Positions 19,499 through 27,755 of a stretch of 64,000 nucleotides of DNA are shown in pieces; the first letter of the stretch is position 1; each line of letters opens with the position of its first letter. The position numbers were made by a program, and so were the translations under genes. The notes under the pieces are model-generated. The model was not told the DNA's origin and ran no database searches. It was given only the letters and a program-made list of their open reading frames with translations. The stretch comes from an uncultured Clostridia bacterium (lineage in GTDB: Bacteria; Bacillota; Clostridia; TANB77; CAG-508), in contig CAKPDN010000001.1 of the NCBI GenBank assembly GCA_934149005.1, positions 248,001 through 312,000 on the forward strand, given 5' to 3'.

Positions 19499-19933
19499 TT
19501 ATTTTGTTCCTTTATCTGGAAGATATCCTGTATTTGAATTCGTGTCATTTTTTGTATTTGTGTTCGTGGCATTGTTAGTATTTGTTTGTGTTTCTGATGT
19601 TGTATTATTATTATTATTTTCATCAGTTGTATTTTGTGTTTCTTCTTTTACTTGTTCAAATGGATTTTTCTTTCCTGGAACATATTCTTGAATTTTTTGA
19701 TAATTTCGTAAATCTGTCGCATCTATTTGATATGTTATTATTACTTCTGTATCATCGACATTTGTTTCTGTTTCTAATTCTATTTTAGCATTTTCAGGAG
19801 TAGTATACGAAATTTTTTCAGGAACTATTTTATTTGTAGGAACATATTCATATAATAATACTCCCAAGACTAATATAATAGCTAATATAAGTAATAATAT
19901 TATTATAATTTCTTTTATTATGTTTTTAGCCAT
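19499..19933 (-). CDS. PilP-like type IV pilus assembly protein
   Basis: 144 residues: one N-terminal membrane helix (about 8-30), a short beta-rich segment, then YVPGKKNPFEQVKEE and a low-complexity Asn/Thr tail. The order pilM/N - pilO - this gene and the NPFE motif after a membrane anchor resemble PilP of other bacteria, though there is no lipobox and the homology-region domain is missing. It probably joins the PilMNO inner-membrane complex; this is inference from position. Confidence 0.6.
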   Translation of the reverse strand: MAKNIIKEIIIILLLILAIILVLGVLLYEYVPTNKIVPEKISYTTPENAKIELETETNVDDTEVIITYQIDATDLRNYQKIQEYVPGKKNPFEQVKEETQNTTDENNNNNTTSETQTNTNNATNTNTKNDTNSNTGYLPDKGTK

Positions 19934-19956
19934 TTTTCTACTCCTTTCTAATCATT

Positions 19957-20655
19957 TTATTGTGCTGTTGTGTTTTCTTGTGTTTTATTTGTGCCTTCTG
20001 TGGTTTGGCTTGTATTTCTTGTATTATCAGAATTCATAGTAGTTGTACTATTTCCTGTGTTTGATGATATTCCATTAATTGTTATGTCTTTGCAAACAAA
20101 AGTTGCTTCTACTGTACTTCCATCTTCTGATGATGCTGACATTTTAAAGTCTTCTATTTTAAATCCTAATTTAGAATCATCTTCTATATCTGTTATAAAT
20201 TCTTCTATGCCCACATAAGGTCCTGTTGCTGTAAAATTCAAATTATATACATTTTCAGCACCAGAAGAACTTCTTGTAACTTCCATTTTCATTGTTACGC
20301 CTTCTGCTTTTGCGTGATTTTCAATTCTTATTAAAAGAAATTCTATCATGTTTTCATATGATTGATTTGCTGCTTGTACTTCGCTGTCAGTACTAACATT
20401 TACCATATCATCATATTTTGTTTTTTCTGTTTCTAATTTTTTTATTGCATCATTTAATTCATCTATTTTCTTTTGATAGTCTGTACTTGCTAATTTAGTT
20501 GCATCTTTTAAAGATATATCTAATTCTTCATTTTTTTGTTTTATTTCTGTTATTCCTAATATTTTTAATTTACCTATTTGAAAACCTTGTACTATTGTTA
20601 TTCCTGTTAACACTGTTATTAAAATAATTACTATACCTAATAATAGTTTTTTCAT
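19957..20655 (-). CDS. pilO: Type IV pilus alignment protein PilO
   Basis: 232 residues with a single N-terminal membrane helix (about 3-25), a coiled coil (about 35-85), and a ferredoxin-like periplasmic fold (about 90-185, with LNFTATGPYVGIEEFI), then a Ser/Thr/Asn-rich tail. It overlaps the pilM-N stop by 4 bp (ATGA), which indicates translational coupling. Partner of PilN in the transmembrane alignment complex. Confidence 0.85.
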   Translation of the reverse strand: MKKLLLGIVIILITVLTGITIVQGFQIGKLKILGITEIKQKNEELDISLKDATKLASTDYQKKIDELNDAIKKLETEKTKYDDMVNVSTDSEVQAANQSYENMIEFLLIRIENHAKAEGVTMKMEVTRSSSGAENVYNLNFTATGPYVGIEEFITDIEDDSKLGFKIEDFKMSASSEDGSTVEATFVCKDITINGISSNTGNSTTTMNSDNTRNTSQTTEGTNKTQENTTAQ

Positions 20656-22268
20656 GGTAAATCACCTTCTATCTTTATTGATATTATGTTATTGTCTTTC
20701 TGTCCAGAAGTAGAAATAACATTTGTAAGAATTCCTTGTGTTTTTATGCTTGCTGTTAAATATCCTAATTGTGCATAACTTTTAGATTGTGCTTGAATTG
20801 TTATATGTGTTGTACTTGTGTTTTGTATAGAAGTTAATTGCACTTCTGTTGGCATAACATACATTAATTTACTTAATAGTATTGGTATTGCCTTTTTTAT
20901 TCTGTTGTTTTCTTCTATTTTTTTATTGATTTCTACTAAATTATTAATTTTATTTGTATAGTCGTTGGTTTTATTTTGTAAATTCTGAATATCTTTACTT
21001 ACCAATTCTATCTGATTTCCTGTATTTTTTATAGATTCTTTTATTTGAGTATCTTTTTCTTCCATTTGTTTTTCTATTAATATGGAGAAACTGCTATATA
21101 CTATAAATAAAATTAATATTCCCGAAATTCCTCTTAAAAGCCCTTTTTCAATTTTATCTAATGGAACATTAAAATCTAATGTCAATAAGTTCCCTTTAAA
21201 CTTCTTTTCTTCTGATTTTTCTTTTTTATTTTTTGTGTCTATTTTAAAGAAATCTGGTAATTTATCTACTAGTGTGGATTTTTTAAAGTTCATTCCTGTA
21301 ATGCCTTGTCCTAGTCCACTTAATGCTAAAGATATTGCTGAATTTACCTCTACATAGTCTTTTATATTTATTTCCGGTGATATTTTTATAAAGCTTGGTT
21401 TTAATATTTCGCATTTTACATTTTCAAGATATTCTTCAAAATATAAGTCTATATTATTTATTAATGCTCCTGTTCCTGTAATATATATTTTTTCTATTTT
21501 ATCTGTACTTTCATTTAATATTTTTCTTAATTGTCCTACTATTTCATACAGTGTAGGCATTATATCTTCTAAATATCCTGTTTCTTCTTCTAATAGTTCT
21601 TTTCCTTCAGAAGTATAAATTGTGGTTTCTTTGCAAATTTCATATGCTTTTTGATATGAATTTTCTCTAATGTTTATTTTGTCTAATATTTCTTGACTCC
21701 CTATGTCTAATGTTTTTATATCATATATATTTTGATTCAATATTGTTGTTATAATTGTTTTTTCTTCTATATTTACTACTAACGAATTTTCATCAAATTT
21801 TGACATATTTGATATCAACATTGAAATTGGGCTTATATTTTGTAATCTATAGGAACTAAATTTTTGTATTTTTTTATTAAGTTCTATTTTATTTTCGCTA
21901 ATATGAATTACTTTTAATCTATCTTTTTCTTGTGTATCAGGAGTAATTGCATATCTTGTTTCAAAAACATTTGAATTATAATTTTTATCAGCACAATATG
22001 CTTCAAATTCTGTTTTTATTGCTTTAGGTAAATCTTTTTTATTTAATAAAGCAAATACTTGAAAATAGTTGTATATTTCATCAGATAAATTTATACTTAT
22101 TGGAGTTCTATAACTATATGTTTCTTCAATTATTTGTTTTATAACTTGATCTATGTTGTCATAGAATTTTACGCCAAATGACTCTACTTTTATTTGATCA
22201 CGTTCTTTTGAAACTTTTGCATATTTAATTATATTTTCTTCTATATACAATCCTAAGCAAGTTGACAT
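20652..22268 (-). CDS. PilM-PilN fusion protein
   Basis: 538 residues. The N-terminal about 330 residues form an actin-like PilM ATPase domain (CLGLYIEENIIKYAKV, VVNIEEKTIITTI, YITGTGALINNI). From about 355 the protein becomes PilN: DFNVPLDK, a membrane helix (GLLRGISGILILFIVYSS), a coiled coil and a C-terminal domain (LMYVMPTEVQLTSI, IQAQSKSYAQLGYL). In most bacteria PilM binds the cytoplasmic tail of a separate PilN, so fusion makes that contact covalent. AAGGAGATAAG before the ATG. First gene of the pilus cluster, after a 220-bp gap to rsmB that holds nothing recognisable. Confidence 0.88.
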   Translation of the reverse strand: MSTCLGLYIEENIIKYAKVSKERDQIKVESFGVKFYDNIDQVIKQIIEETYSYRTPISINLSDEIYNYFQVFALLNKKDLPKAIKTEFEAYCADKNYNSNVFETRYAITPDTQEKDRLKVIHISENKIELNKKIQKFSSYRLQNISPISMLISNMSKFDENSLVVNIEEKTIITTILNQNIYDIKTLDIGSQEILDKINIRENSYQKAYEICKETTIYTSEGKELLEEETGYLEDIMPTLYEIVGQLRKILNESTDKIEKIYITGTGALINNIDLYFEEYLENVKCEILKPSFIKISPEINIKDYVEVNSAISLALSGLGQGITGMNFKKSTLVDKLPDFFKIDTKNKKEKSEEKKFKGNLLTLDFNVPLDKIEKGLLRGISGILILFIVYSSFSILIEKQMEEKDTQIKESIKNTGNQIELVSKDIQNLQNKTNDYTNKINNLVEINKKIEENNRIKKAIPILLSKLMYVMPTEVQLTSIQNTSTTHITIQAQSKSYAQLGYLTASIKTQGILTNVISTSGQKDNNIISIKIEGDLP

Positions 22269-22487
22269 CTTATCTCCTTTTTATTTTTTCTTCTTATTAT
22301 TATAATTCTCTTTTTTTATTTTAAAATACTGTTTTTATTTGCAATTTATGATATTAAATTCCTTCCACTTTACTCATAATAATTTCCAATTTTACTTTTT
22401 AAATCACATCTTAATTTTATCTTTTTTTCGTAAAAAGTCAATACTTTTAACCTAATTGTAATAAAACTGTAATATTTATGTAACATT

Positions 22488-23783
22488 TCATTTTTTATGT
22501 AACTTACACATGAAAAAGCCATCTTTTTCCTTGTCTGGAATAATATTAATTATATTATCTTTAACAATATTAAAATTACTACTTTTTTCTAAAAACTTGT
22601 AGATAACATTTTCATTTTCTTCTTTAAATATACTGCAAGTTGAATATACTAGTGTTCCTTGTTTTTTTAAATATTTAGCACAATTTTCTAAAATTTTTTG
22701 TTGTATATTTACAATTTCTTCTATATCTTCAGCCTTTCTTTGCCACTTTATATCAGGTTTTCTTTTTATTACTCCAATTCCAAGACATGGAACATCTAAT
22801 AAAATTTTGTCGAATTTTTCTTTTAAATTCTCATCATATATGCTTGCATCTTTTACTTTTGTCTTTATAATATCTATTCCTAATCTCTCTGCATTCTTTT
22901 CAACTAATTTAGTTCTGTGTTCATGAATATCCCAAGCTTCAATATTTCCTCTGTTTTCCATTAGTTCAGCAATATATGTTGTTTTTCCGCCTGGTGCCGA
23001 ACATGCATCTAATATATTTTCTCCTGGTTTAGGGTCTAGTAATTTTGCTGTTAATCCCGCTGAAATATCTTGAACTGTAAAAAATCCTTTTTTAAACAAA
23101 TCTAAATTCTCAATATTTTTTACTTTTTCTAAAATCAAAAAATTCTCATACATGGTTTCTTTAAAAGCAATATTATCTTCTTCTAATTTTTTTGTTAATT
23201 CTTTTTTATCTATTTTTAAACTATTTACTCTAATTGTTATTTTAGGTTTTATATTTGAATTTTTACATATTTCTTCAACTTTTTCTATATTATTATTTTT
23301 ATTTAATTCTTTAATTATCCATTCTGGCATAGATGTAGTTTTAGAAATTCTTTCTATATCATTATTAATTTGGAAAAAATCTTCATAATCTTTTTTTTCA
23401 ATTTTTCTTAAAATTGCATTTACAAAACTAGAACTTGAACTATGACCATACCTTTTTGCTAAATTAACACTTTCATTTACAGAAGCAGATTTGGGAATTT
23501 TATCTAAAAAGATTATTTGATAAACTCCCATTCTTAGAATATTCAAGATCCATAAAGATATTTTTTTCAATTTTATTTTTGAATATTTTTTTATAATTTC
23601 ATCTAAAGTTAATTTCCATGTCATCACTCCATATACAATTTCAGAAATTAGTCCAATATCTTTTTCAGTTAAATTTCTTCTATTTTGTTTTATTTCTTCA
23701 TTTAATACTATATTAGAATATGCTTTTTCTTTGTCTATTTTGTATAATATTTTCAAAGCTAATTCTCTTGTTTTATCTATCAT
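22488..23783 (-). CDS. rsmB: 16S rRNA (cytosine-C5)-methyltransferase RsmB
   Basis: Methylates C967 (E. coli numbering) of 16S rRNA using SAM. 431 residues: an N-terminal NusB-like domain (about 1-135), then the NOL1/NOP2/sun methyltransferase with SAM motif DACSAPGGKTTYIAE, DVPCLGIGVIKRKPD (Cys that releases the product) and YSTCSIFKEEN (nucleophilic Cys). AAGGAGG before the ATG. Single-gene unit facing away from the spoVA operon. Confidence 0.95.
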   Translation of the reverse strand: MIDKTRELALKILYKIDKEKAYSNIVLNEEIKQNRRNLTEKDIGLISEIVYGVMTWKLTLDEIIKKYSKIKLKKISLWILNILRMGVYQIIFLDKIPKSASVNESVNLAKRYGHSSSSSFVNAILRKIEKKDYEDFFQINNDIERISKTTSMPEWIIKELNKNNNIEKVEEICKNSNIKPKITIRVNSLKIDKKELTKKLEEDNIAFKETMYENFLILEKVKNIENLDLFKKGFFTVQDISAGLTAKLLDPKPGENILDACSAPGGKTTYIAELMENRGNIEAWDIHEHRTKLVEKNAERLGIDIIKTKVKDASIYDENLKEKFDKILLDVPCLGIGVIKRKPDIKWQRKAEDIEEIVNIQQKILENCAKYLKKQGTLVYSTCSIFKEENENVIYKFLEKSSNFNIVKDNIINIIPDKEKDGFFMCKLHKK

Positions 23784-23931
23784 TTCATACCTCCTTATAT
23801 TTTGAAATTGATTAAAATCTCATTTAAAGTATTTATTAAATTATATATTAATTTTTATAAAATTTCTATATTTTGTATATATTTTTTAAAATGGGGAAAA
23901 ATATTTTTAAAAGATTTTTTGGAGGTTTAAC

Positions 23932-24153
23932 ATGGATATAGAAAAACATTTAATAATTACTGGTACATCAGATGTGTCTTGGAAAGATGCTATTGTTAAA
24001 ACAATTAATGAAGCATCTAAAACCATTGATTACTTATCTAGTGTAAAAATTTTAGAACAAAGAGCTAAAATTGATGGCAATAAAATTTCAGAATATTTTG
24101 TTGATTTGGATTTGAGCTTTTTAGTAGATTTAAATAGAAAGGATGATAATTAA
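23932..24153 (+). CDS. Dodecin-like flavin-binding protein, first gene of spoVA operon
   Basis: 73 residues matching the dodecin fold pattern: GTSDVSWKDAIVKTINEASKTI, then KIDGNKISEYFVDLDLSFLV. Dodecins form hollow dodecamers that bind flavins. The conserved Trp that stacks on the flavin in the LxWFxV strand is replaced (YLSSVKIL), so ligand or function may differ. Its stop overlaps the spoVAC start by one base (TAATG), so it is translated with the spore genes. GGAGG before the ATG. Family assignment is fair; a role in the spore is inferred from context. Confidence 0.75.
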   Translation: MDIEKHLIITGTSDVSWKDAIVKTINEASKTIDYLSSVKILEQRAKIDGNKISEYFVDLDLSFLVDLNRKDDN

Positions 24154-24617
24154 TGAATCCTATTGAAACTAAAAAAACTTATCAGGAATATGTTAATAAA
24201 AAATCGCCTAATTCACCAATATTTAAAAATTGCTTTAATGCCTTTTGGGTTGGAGGGTTAATATGTACAATTGGTCAAATTATTATGAACATTTGCAAAG
24301 AACGTGGTTTTGATCAAACTATGTCAGGTACAATTGTATCAATTATCTTAATTGGTATTTCTGCTTTCTTAACAGGTCTTAATTTATTTAATAAAATAGG
24401 TAAATTTGCAGGTGCTGGTTCTTTAATTCCTATAACAGGTTTTGCTAATTCAATCGTTTCCCCTGCTATGGAATATAAATCTGAAGGATATGTTATGGGA
24501 GTTGGTGGCAAAATGTTTACTGTAGCAGGTCCTGTGCTAGTTTTTGGTATCTCCACTTCTATAATTGTGGGTATTGTTTATTTAATTTTTAATACTCAAA
24601 CTATGACTTTAGTTTAA
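24153..24617 (+). CDS. spoVAC: Stage V sporulation protein AC (SpoVAC)
   Basis: 154-residue inner-membrane protein of the SpoVA channel, which moves Ca-dipicolinate into the forespore and out at germination. Several hydrophobic helices and the family motifs NAFWVGGLICTIGQ, GAGSLIPITGFANS and GVGGKMFTVAGPVL are visible. Translationally coupled to the dodecin-like gene. Its stop lies 2 bp before the start of a large inverted repeat that separates it from spoVAD. Confidence 0.95.
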   Translation: MNPIETKKTYQEYVNKKSPNSPIFKNCFNAFWVGGLICTIGQIIMNICKERGFDQTMSGTIVSIILIGISAFLTGLNLFNKIGKFAGAGSLIPITGFANSIVSPAMEYKSEGYVMGVGGKMFTVAGPVLVFGISTSIIVGIVYLIFNTQTMTLV

Positions 24618-24618
24618 A

Positions 24619-24736
24619 TGAGACAGTTGGGACAGTCCAATTTTGTCTCACAAATTTGTCGAAATTTGTCTTTTACTTTTTTCGACAAAATCCACTATAT
24701 TTTATGAGACAAAATTGGACTGTCCCAACTGTCTCA
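24619..24736. repeat. Family A inverted repeat between spoVAC and spoVAD
   Basis: Arms TGAGACAGTTGGGACAGTCC (left) and its near-complement GGACTGTCCCAACTGTCTCA (right), extended inward by AATTTTGTCTCA and TGAGACAAAATT, form a long hairpin of about 50 bp per arm. The same element occurs at 52481-52618, and a half copy is translated at 42903-42947. It has no ORF of its own: MITE-like or a folded-RNA repeat. Confidence 0.9.
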
Positions 24737-24751
24737 AAGGAGTTGATTTTT

Positions 24752-25753
24752 TTGCAAAAAATAGGAAAACAAACTATTAAATTTGATAATCCCCCTACTA
24801 TTACAGAATGTGCTTCTATTGTTGGTCCTAAAGAGTCTCAAGGCCCACTTGCTAAATATTTTGATCAAACTTTAGATGATGAATTTTGGGGTGAAAAGTC
24901 TTGGGAAAAAGCTGAAAGCAAAATTATAAAGGAAACTGTAAATACTGTAATTAACAAATCTGGTATTTCTTCTGATAAATTAGATTGTTGTTTTGCAGGT
25001 GATTTACTTAATCAATGCATTTCTTCTAGTTTTGGTCTTCGTGAATTAAACATTCCTTTTTTTGGAGTTTTTGGTGCGTGTTCTACTTTTGTTGAGTCTA
25101 TGTCTTTGTGTGCAATTTCAGTAGAATCTTTTGCTGAAAATGCTTTATGTGCTACTTCTAGTCATTTTTGTAGTGCAGAAAAACAATTTAGATTTCCTCT
25201 TGAACTTGGAAATCAAAGACCTCCTTCAGCTCAATGGACTGTTACTGGTAGTGGTGCTGCAATTATTTCTAAAAGTGGTTCTGGTCCATATATTACTCAT
25301 ATTACTCCTGGAAAAATAGTTGACATGGGTATAAAAGATGCTAATAATATGGGAGCGGCTATGGCTCCTGCTTTTGTAGACACTTTAATTGCACATTTTT
25401 TAGATACTGGAAGGAATCCTAGTTACTATGATGCAATTATAAGCGGTGACTTAGGTCATATTGGCAAAGATCTTGCAATTGATATTTCTAAATCTCAAGG
25501 TTATAATATTAAATCTAATTATAATGATTGCGGTGTTTTAATTTTTAACAAAAATACTCAAGATACTCATTCTGGTGGTAGCGGCTGTGCATGTTGTGGT
25601 ACTGTATTTTCTGGATATCTATTTAATCAGTTAAAGGAAAGAAAGCTTAAAAAATTATTACTTATTGCAACTGGTGCTTTAATGAATTCTACAAGTTCTC
25701 AGCAAGGTGAATCTATACCTGGAATTGCACATGCAATTAGTATAGAAGTTTAA
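24752..25753 (+). CDS. spoVAD: Stage V sporulation protein AD (SpoVAD)
   Basis: Thiolase-fold subunit that binds dipicolinic acid for the SpoVA channel. The preferred start is TTG at 24752 with AAAGGAG 9 bp upstream, giving 333 residues (LQKIGKQTIKFDNP...), which matches the length and N-terminus of B. subtilis SpoVAD. A longer in-frame reading back to 24656 would translate the right arm of the family A repeat and is unlikely. Conserved sequence: GDLLNQ, FGACST, ATSSH, TVTGSGA, HDDCG-like NDCGVLIF, GGSGCAC and ATGALM. Confidence 0.95.
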   Translation: MQKIGKQTIKFDNPPTITECASIVGPKESQGPLAKYFDQTLDDEFWGEKSWEKAESKIIKETVNTVINKSGISSDKLDCCFAGDLLNQCISSSFGLRELNIPFFGVFGACSTFVESMSLCAISVESFAENALCATSSHFCSAEKQFRFPLELGNQRPPSAQWTVTGSGAAIISKSGSGPYITHITPGKIVDMGIKDANNMGAAMAPAFVDTLIAHFLDTGRNPSYYDAIISGDLGHIGKDLAIDISKSQGYNIKSNYNDCGVLIFNKNTQDTHSGGSGCACCGTVFSGYLFNQLKERKLKKLLLIATGALMNSTSSQQGESIPGIAHAISIEV

Positions 25754-25763
25754 AATGTTCCAA

Positions 25764-25778
25764 ATGAGACTGTCTCAT
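25764..25778. repeat. Short family A remnant between spoVAD and spoVAE
   Basis: ATGAGACTGTCTCAT is a perfect 7-bp palindrome around one base, followed by GTGGGACATC; it looks like the outer ends of a family A element with the middle lost. It sits before the ribosome site of the next gene. Confidence 0.5.
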
Positions 25779-25812
25779 GTGGGACATCAAGCAAAAGAAA
25801 GGAAGGAATTTT

Positions 25813-26205
25813 ATGGATATAAATTGGGCAAATGTCTTTAATTGGATTTCACTTTTAAAATGTTTTGTTGTTGGTGGTTTAATTTGTATTATTGGGCAAA
25901 TTTTAATTGATAAGACTAAGCTAACCCCTGCTAGAATTTTAGTTATTTTTGTATCGACTGGAGCAATTTTGGGTGGGCTTGGTATTTATAAGTATTTAGT
26001 TGATTTTGCTGGTGCAGGTGCTACTGTTCCTCTTACTGGATTTGGTTATAATTTAGCTAAAGGTGCTATTGATGGAGTTAAAGAATCTGGTTTAATTGGA
26101 GCTTTTACAGGTGGTGTTAAAGCTTCTGCTGGAGGCATTGCAGCAGCAGTATTTTTTGGATACTTAGCTTCTCTAATTTCTAAACCTAAAATGAAAAAAC
26201 AATAA
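25813..26205 (+). CDS. spoVAE: Stage V sporulation protein AE (SpoVAEB type)
   Basis: 130-residue membrane subunit of the SpoVA channel, paralogous to SpoVAC (CFVVGGLICIIGQIL, GAGATVPLTGFG, GGVKASAGGIAAAVFFG). I start at the ATG at 25813 after GGAAGGAATT; the ATG at 25777 adds 12 residues from the repeat remnant. Last gene of the operon, ending at a strong bidirectional terminator shared with rplT. Confidence 0.93.
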   Translation: MDINWANVFNWISLLKCFVVGGLICIIGQILIDKTKLTPARILVIFVSTGAILGGLGIYKYLVDFAGAGATVPLTGFGYNLAKGAIDGVKESGLIGAFTGGVKASAGGIAAAVFFGYLASLISKPKMKKQ

Positions 26206-26221
26206 AAATGTACAAAAAAAA

Positions 26222-26247
26222 CATAGTTTTTGAACTATGCTTTTTTT
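26222..26247. terminator. Bidirectional terminator between spoVAE and rplT
   Basis: CATAGTT (26222-26228) and AACTATG (26233-26239) form a stem with T runs on both strands. The rplT stop codon lies inside the right arm. Confidence 0.85.
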
Positions 26248-26585
26248 GATATTTCAGCTATTTCTGAAAATGCTTTTGGATCACTTACAGCTATTTCAGC
26301 TAACATTTTTCTGTTTATTGTGACATTAGCTTTTTTTAATCCTGCTATCATTTTACTATATGTTGTTCCATTCATTCTAGCAGCTGCATTTATTCTTGTT
26401 ATCCATAATTTTCTAAAATCACTCTTTTTATCTTTTCTTCCTACATATGCGTAAGATAATGATTTCATAACTGCTTGGTTAGCATTTCTAAATCTGTAGT
26501 GTTTTGCTCCAAAATATCCTTTTGCTTGTTTTAATATTTTTTTATGTCTTGCTCTTGTTGTTCTTGCTGTTTTTACTCTTGCCAT
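26235..26585 (-). CDS. rplT: 50S ribosomal protein L20
   Basis: 116-residue early-assembly 23S rRNA-binding protein, which in Firmicutes also represses its own operon by binding the leader. Canonical start ARVKTARTTRARHKKILKQAKGY and C-terminal globular domain are present. AAAGGAG upstream. Third gene of infC-rpmI-rplT. Confidence 0.98.
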   Translation of the reverse strand: MARVKTARTTRARHKKILKQAKGYFGAKHYRFRNANQAVMKSLSYAYVGRKDKKSDFRKLWITRINAAARMNGTTYSKMIAGLKKANVTINRKMLAEIAVSDPKAFSEIAEISKKA

Positions 26586-26661
26586 TTTTATTCTCCTTTC
26601 TCTACGCTTCGCTTCGTTTTTTATGTTTTTTAAACGTTTCGCTTATCGTTATTCTAAAATT

Positions 26662-26865
26662 TTATCCACCATATGGTAATAATTTTTTAATTGTGTTTTC
26701 ACAAGTTTTACTTGCATAAGCATTTTGAACTTTTCCTGATTTCTTTTGTCTTTTTGTTTTATTTGCTAATAAATGTCTTCTGTTTGATTTTGTTCTTTTA
26801 ACTTTTCCTGTTGCTGTTAATGAATATCTTTTTTTAGCAGCTTTATTTGTTTTTAATTTTGCCAT
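26662..26865 (-). CDS. rpmI: 50S ribosomal protein L35
   Basis: 67 residues with the standard MAKLKTNKAAKKRYSLTATGK start and basic RRHLL core. AAGGAGGG lies before the ATG. Between infC and rplT, with the A/T-rich spacer before rplT containing a weak TTTAAACGTTTCGC-type hairpin. Confidence 0.98.
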   Translation of the reverse strand: MAKLKTNKAAKKRYSLTATGKVKRTKSNRRHLLANKTKRQKKSGKVQNAYASKTCENTIKKLLPYGG

Positions 26866-26921
26866 GAGTTTTCCCTCCTTAAATTTTATTTATATTTCGC
26901 CAACCAATTAAAACGGCTAAC

Positions 26922-27428
26922 TTATTTTTTAGCTAAAATTGTAAACATATTTCTACCTTCTAATTTAGGTTGTTTTTCAACTACTGAAATATCTTCTAAT
27001 TTTTCTATAAATTTATTTAAAACTATTTCTCCTGCTTTAGAGTTGTTTAATTCTCTTCCTCTGAATTTTACCGTAATTTTTACTTTGTTTCCATCTGTTA
27101 AAAATTTTCTTGCATTTTTTGATTTGAATTCAAAGTCATGTTCTTCAATATTAGGGGTAACTCTTAACTCTTTTATCTCTAAAACTTTTTGTTTCTTTTT
27201 AGCTTCTTTTTCTTTTTTAGATTGTTCAAATTTGTATTTTCCATAGTTCATTATTTTGCAAACTGCTGGTTTTGCATTTGGTGAAACTAGTACTAAATCC
27301 AAGTTATCTTCTCCTGCTTTTTCTAAAGCTTCTTTTGTTGAAACAATTCCTAATTTTTCCCCATTCATTCCTATTAATTGAATTTCTTTTTCTCTAATTT
27401 GACCATTTATAGGTAATTCTTGTTTTAT
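26922..27428 (-). CDS. infC: Translation initiation factor IF-3 with AUA start codon
   Basis: Prevents premature 30S-50S joining and proofreads the initiator codon. The first ATG (27368) would remove the conserved N-terminus. Reading upstream in frame gives KQELPINGQIREKEIQLIG, which matches the IF-3 N-terminal domain (INxxIRxxEVRLI). GGAGG followed by 9 nt points to ATA at 27428 as the start, giving 168 residues, the family length. Rare AUU/AUA/AUC starts are a hallmark of infC and make its translation self-limiting. The C-terminal domain includes TPNIEEHDFEFK and KVKITVKFRGREL. Confidence 0.93.
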   Translation of the reverse strand: MKQELPINGQIREKEIQLIGMNGEKLGIVSTKEALEKAGEDNLDLVLVSPNAKPAVCKIMNYGKYKFEQSKKEKEAKKKQKVLEIKELRVTPNIEEHDFEFKSKNARKFLTDGNKVKITVKFRGRELNNSKAGEIVLNKFIEKLEDISVVEKQPKLEGRNMFTILAKK

Positions 27429-27596
27429 GTTAAAACACCTCCATTGATTGCATTTTACGCAATAAAAAATTGACTTTTGTTACAAGTCAATTAGCACATA
27501 AAAATATTACTTTATTTGTAATATTATTTAGTATTTTCTAACCTTTCGCTTATTTGCTAGGGTGAGAAGTTTTTGCTTCTTCTTGTAACAATAATT
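27429..27596 (-). promoter_or_regulatory. infC-rpmI-rplT leader (L20-leader type attenuator)
   Basis: About 170 nt of untranslated leader runs between a consensus promoter and infC. It contains CTAGC...GTTAG pairing around AAGCGAAAG, and near the end a perfect intrinsic terminator (27463-27492). In Firmicutes this operon is controlled by L20 binding a leader that switches between terminator and antiterminator; assignment here rests on position and the terminator, not a covariance match. Confidence 0.65.
27463..27492 (-). terminator. Attenuator terminator before infC
   Basis: On the minus strand AATTGACTT, a 7-nt loop and AAGTCAATT form a 9-bp stem followed by a T run. It lies after the promoter and before the infC ribosome site, so it must be bypassed for expression. 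Confidence 0.85.
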
Positions 27597-27624
27597 ATTA
27601 TACCATAAATTTCTAATTTGTCAA
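27597..27624 (-). promoter_or_regulatory. Consensus sigma-A promoter of infC operon
   Basis: Minus strand TTGACA (27619-27624), 16-bp spacer and TATAAT (27597-27602): perfect -35 and -10 hexamers. Confidence 0.88.
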
Positions 27625-27712
27625 TAAATTTCAAAAAAATATTCGGCTTTTTGTGAAAAAACGTTACCATATACTTTTTTAAAGCATTATTAACAGGTTG
27701 TATATATAATAA

Positions 27713-27749
27713 AAGAGGGATTTTGTGTGGTGGCCCCTTAATCCCTCTT
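27713..27749 (-). terminator. Family B hairpin acting as xerD terminator
   Basis: AAGAGGGATT and AATCCCTCTT pair around a loop with GTGGTGGCCCC; a short T run follows on the minus strand just after xerD. Same repeat family as 3222-3258. Confidence 0.7.
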
Positions 27750-27755
27750 AATTTA

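Noticed and set aside
19411..19623. 70-residue minus-strand ORF overlapping the PilP-like gene
   Set aside because: Low-complexity shadow frame of the Asn/Thr-rich tail and upstream spacer; no family signal.
24656..24751. N-terminal extension of SpoVAD from the ATG at 24656
   Set aside because: It translates the right arm of the family A repeat and lacks homology; TTG at 24752 has a proper ribosome site and fits family length.
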